Positions 28,445-31,574 of a stretch of DNA of 31,574 nucleotides are shown one piece after another. How positions within the stretch are numbered: the stretch's first letter is position 1; each line of letters begins with the position of its first letter. The notes below the pieces were generated by a model. The model made no database searches. It was given only the letters and a program-made list of their open reading frames with translations, and had not been told where the DNA came from. A program made the position numbers and the translations under genes. This DNA comes from Acrasis kona (Eukaryota > Heterolobosea > Eutetramitea > Acrasida > Acrasidae), in contig JAOPGA020000778.1 of the NCBI GenBank assembly GCA_026419775.2, forward strand, positions 1 through 31,574, given 5' to 3'.

Positions 28445-29162
28445 TAAACTTGTAACAATTTGTATGCCCAGCCTTCCCCAGCTCTAATTTATTGTGATCT
28501 GTCCCCGTGATTGTACATACTATCATATTTATATACTAATGTATTGGATAAGTTTAGTTATAACCTCGTATTCTCTATTGTGTCTTCAGTCATTTATTCA
28601 TTCAATATGACCTTAAACCCCATTTAGAACCACTCAATTATTTTTGGAACAGCTCAATTTTATTTGGTACATTCATGTCCTATTTAATAAATGAGAAAAC
28701 ANTCACGGTAAATGAGTACCGATGTAATTTTTCAAGAAATCAAGGACAACCTTTGGCGGACTGACTCATTGAGACCTGGTTGATTGGAATATGCCCATTT
28801 ATTTTTTGGGCAGGAGTTTGGGGACCATCGGCCCGTCAGGGTTCCATATTGACCGTATCTGAGTTTTAAGCTCTGGTTTGGTAGTTGGTATGTCTTTAGA
28901 TGATTTGGCCATTTTTAGCCAGGAGTTGAAAATTGGTTTATACGGATTCAAATGAGATTTATAGTCATACACATAAGACCTATTTTTGTTTGTTGCCGAT
29001 TGGACATGCGCTCTTGGTTAGCGGCGGCGCAAGCGCCTATTTTTCCACACTGTGTTTCACTCGGTCTAAAGTGTCCAACAGTGGTTCTTGTTAGAGTTTA
29101 TAAAAATTGACCGTGGTCCTATCTGTCCAATCCATAATGGAAGGTGCAGTTACAACCCTGGG
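28445..29162. other. Non-coding; possible LTR remnant at its left
   Basis: No gene seen. At 28559-28613 the sequence TAACCTCGTATTCTC and the following CATTTATTC and GACC align with the candidate LTR at 9192-9246 (TAACCTCGTGTTCTC), so this may be an old LTR in the same orientation. One N lies at 28701. The GGCGCAAGCGCC at about 29024 is a short palindrome. Confidence 0.35.
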
Positions 29163-30500
29163 TCATAAAAAGAAAGGTACTCTATTCCCTTTCCACTCCT
29201 TAACATTGTGATGTAGAGGATTTGACTTAAATAAAATTAAATCACCAGGTTTGTAAACAAATCGGGCATTTAAAAGTGGAACGCGAAATCTACCTTTTAC
29301 AAAATCCCCAAAGCAGTGCAATGCTGTCCATCCCATAGCGTAATCCTTTCTGTCCCTATGTGTAACAGATTGCTGTAAATCAGACTTAGAAGCTCTTTTG
29401 AGGACTGATGTAAATGAGAGGCTCCACCAGGCATAGAACTTGAGCTATATGATGTTGATGGTGTTTGAGGAGGCATAAAAGTCGAATTACACGAATTATT
29501 CACTGACAATGACATAATGGACTTGTATGTATGCCACTGTCATCATGTTTTCGTAATGTTCATGTTTGCAGGGAATATATTTTTATCTTTCCATATATGG
29601 TTAATTTGCTTAGAGTCAGAGTTCAGCTTAGAGTGATTATGGGCGGACTCATGTTTGTTTGTTGTTGTTGTGTTTTAGCAAGTTAGAGCTGCTTTCTAAA
29701 ATTGGCCTGTAACACTTTAAACTATTTTGGTGGTGAGCCAGATAGAGAAGTACACTTTACTGGGTAATGCATGTCTACTTCTTTGCCAAATTTTTGAGGA
29801 GCAATATTTTCACATTTGTTGAAGTTGACGCGCATTACAATTGAAAATCCATCATCATACTATCATAAGGAGTAGATTTTTTAAGAGTTCTTGACTTTGA
29901 TATAGATTGCTTTAGTGCCCAATGTTGTAGTTGTGATTTAAGGGGATGTTGTGGTTGAGTGATAATTTATGTTGTAACAAGTATTGATAATCTTTTTTCT
30001 CAGATGTTGCACAGGCTTTGTAATTTACAATACTATCATCAGAAACATCAATCACTCTAGTATGGAATCTAAAATGACCAGTAGCTACATTATCAATTTT
30101 ACCTTTTGCTATTTTTTTGTCAAATGCTTTAATAGCTGGCACTAATTTAAATCTTGTTTTTAATTGTAACCGAAAAGGAGCAGAACAGTTAATAAATTCT
30201 GGAGTTTGAAGCTGAGACAATGTTGTATTTTTATTGTTTTTGGAACTGCAGTATTTTTGTTTTTATTAGGACTCTCTAGTTGGATATTAATTATATTGCC
30301 AATGTAAGTTTGTTCTCATACTTTTATAATCAACTTCTTTGCTTTATCAACAAACAAGAAAGGCAGTACATCATTTTTATAGCGTAAACCTTATTTCTCT
30401 GTAGTTGACCTTAAATCTCTGCAGTCAAAAAACACCTTGGTAAAATGGAATCTCGGATGTCGTAGAATTGTGGATAATGAACATTGACACCTGAAAATTC
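29163..30500 (-). pseudogene. TET/JBP-like 2-oxoglutarate-Fe(II) dioxygenase, decayed
   Basis: The catalytic exon is 29444-29163 (94 codons, preceded by a CATATAG acceptor). It has THRDRKDYAMGWTALHCFGDF with the iron-binding H-x-D (29360-29352), then ARFVYKPGDLILFKS, then LHHNV with the distal His (29213-29208), and GNR for 2OG binding (Arg 29183-29181). The H-x-D...H...R order, the GD/PGD turns and the GW-x-AL-x-x-FGDF stretch match TET/JBP-type nucleic-acid dioxygenases, which oxidise 5-methylcytosine or thymine. Upstream pieces on the same strand (DCRDLRSTTEK, an intact frame 30220-29912 with GHFRFHTRVIDV, and DGFSIVMRVNFNKCENIAP) look like the N-terminal part, broken by stops and shifts. 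Fungal TET/JBP genes are often linked to KDZ transposons. Confidence 0.6.
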
Positions 30501-30700
30501 ACCTACCACCGTTTTCGACTATGGCGGTTTTAATGTGACGCTTCGCTTCTCAAATCTTTGACATTTAAAACTTTTAATCAATGTAAATTTAATGAAATTA
30601 AATTCATATTTCTTGCGACCAGACACTTGTGTTACTCTTTTAGTGGTCTCTATTCAATACCGCTCTCTAATAAACAAAATTCCCGCCAATAAACAGTTCT
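30501..30700. other. Divergent intergenic region
   Basis: Between the minus-strand dioxygenase and the plus-strand SAM ORF. AAATTTAAT and ATTAAATT around 30588-30606 form a small inverted repeat. No TATA at a good distance was seen. Confidence 0.3.
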
Positions 30701-31574
30701 ATGGTTTCGCGCTCATTTAACAACAAACAAATGAACGCAACAGACATCAAGACATGGAGTTCCAAGCGTACAGCTGATGAGATTGTACACTTACTGTACA
30801 AAAATAATTCTGACTGTGAGGAAATAACTGATCTACGAAGCACAATCATCGACGAAGCTATAGAAGCGGGTACTTTCGACTTATTTAAAGAAGAGGAGCT
30901 CCGTGATATTTTAAAAATAAAGAAGATCGGTCATATAAAGCTATTTAAAGCTTTTTATACAAGTGTTACAAAGGCACTTCAAGAAGATGCACCATCAGCT
31001 GTACAACCGCCACTCCAGAATGCGGTAGCTCAGCCAGAACCTGTGGTATTACCTGATCCATCAGATCCTTCGGATCCTTCATTCTATACTACAATTGAAA
31101 CTACAAATGTGAAAAATCGGAGGCAGCAGCTTAAAATGGTGTGTATAACCAAGTTCACAACAACAATTGATGGGAAACCAATAGAGAGAATAGATTACAG
31201 AAGAAGAAACTTCAAGCAAGATTTTGAACTGTCTGCATCAGGGCCACTCGACAGTTACGATATTTTACGCCAGAGCAACCATGACCTAATTGGTAAATTC
31301 AACGCTTATGACTCTATACGATGTCCAACCAAAGTCAAGTCAATGAATCCAAATTGGAAGCACAACCCACCACTTGATTTACAGACAGCATCAAAATACA
31401 AGTTTCCCAAGAAGTTCAGTGGAATGTTCTGGTCAAATCAATATAGGTGCGGTACACCTTCATGCTTATCAAAAAGTTTGAACGGTGAAGGGAAAACCTG
31501 CGATCACTGTTTGAGGGTAGAGGTGCACGTAAAGCAGCAAAGCGATGTATCGGTATTCGAAGTTTCAATATTCC
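30701..31574 (+). CDS. SAM-like domain plus Cys-rich zinc domain protein, cut by window end
   Basis: The frame is open from ATG 30701 (another in-frame ATG at 30731) through to 31573 with no stop, at least 291 codons. Residues about 20-75 resemble a SAM domain: WSSKRTADEIVHLL, a second helix, then FDLFKEEELRDILKIKKIGHIKLF, the LxxLGI-x-K-x-GHR-like end of that fold. A Pro/Asp linker (PDPSDPSDPS) follows. The region from residue 140 has CITKFTTTIDGK, a basic segment, then FWSNQYRCGTPSC and KTCDHC, four cysteines in an FLYWCH/WRKY-GCM1-like pattern like the N-terminus of MULE proteins. So it may be a MULE-type transposase or DNA-binding protein with an added interaction domain. This is the least damaged gene here. 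Confidence 0.55.
   Translation, partial: MVSRSFNNKQMNATDIKTWSSKRTADEIVHLLYKNNSDCEEITDLRSTIIDEAIEAGTFDLFKEEELRDILKIKKIGHIKLFKAFYTSVTKALQEDAPSAVQPPLQNAVAQPEPVVLPDPSDPSDPSFYTTIETTNVKNRRQQLKMVCITKFTTTIDGKPIERIDYRRRNFKQDFELSASGPLDSYDILRQSNHDLIGKFNAYDSIRCPTKVKSMNPNWKHNPPLDLQTASKYKFPKKFSGMFWSNQYRCGTPSCLSKSLNGEGKTCDHCLRVEVHVKQQSDVSVFEVSIF

Overview
This window looks like a transposon graveyard from an AT-rich eukaryotic nuclear genome. Nothing in it looks bacterial, phage or organellar. There is no operon, ribosome-binding-site pattern or CRISPR array. There are GT-AG introns of 37-40 nt, a tRNA-like Pol III box pair, a 200-bp satellite array, and pieces of many eukaryotic transposable element classes. 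The mixture (RNase H-bearing LINEs, Ty3 retroelements, Mutator-like elements, a Plavaka/KDZ-like transposase, a TET/JBP-like dioxygenase, a Ulp1-like protease) fits a fungus, perhaps an early-diverging one, but other microbial eukaryotes are possible. Two N bases (1495, 28701) show a draft assembly.

Layout. 1-3,000: a decayed coiled-coil gene with an internal hairpin, a small minus-strand ORF, the 3' end of LINE family A, and a PIF/Harbinger-like DDE transposase remnant. 3,000-6,400: Lys-rich and unknown minus-strand remnants and a tRNA-like/SINE-like sequence. 6,375-8,190: a minus-strand LINE ORF1 with a 3' (TAAA)n tail and no reverse transcriptase. 8,330-9,150: pieces resembling an internally deleted piggyBac-type element, then a partial second copy of the 4,950 sequence. 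9,190-12,580: a nest of Ty3 fragments (LTR and integrase end on minus, RT/RNase H on plus) into which family A and a second LINE (RT end plus RNase H, minus) have inserted. 12,580-13,530: second half of a MULE transposase. 13,565-14,050: an unknown minus-strand gene with a Lys/Asp tail. 14,041-15,645: a Plavaka/KDZ-like transposase cut in two by a family A LINE with a 17-bp target-site duplication. 15,374-15,860: a 115-bp duplication and an RNase H scrap. 16,260-18,138: the satellite. 18,139-18,750: another family A copy. 18,804-20,620: two decayed plus-strand genes, the first with three short introns and the second Ulp1-like. 21,746-25,137: the most complete LINE (endonuclease, RT, RNase H, zinc motif), on minus. 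25,386-27,006: a MULE transposase with TATA box and one 38-nt intron. 27,335-28,444: a zinc-ribbon protein and an acidic protein, both unknown. 29,163-30,500 (minus): a decayed TET/JBP-like 2-oxoglutarate dioxygenase. 30,701-end (plus): an intact reading frame with a SAM-like domain and a Cys-rich zinc-binding region, running off the window.

Almost every recognisable reading frame is broken, so most entries are pseudogenes. The best candidates for something functional are the SAM/zinc ORF at the right end, the 512-residue ORF1, and the ORFs at 27,335 and 28,112. The most interesting biology is the co-occurrence of TET/JBP-like, Plavaka/KDZ-like and Ulp1-like remnants, a combination known in outline from KDZ transposons of basidiomycetes, and the structured satellite.
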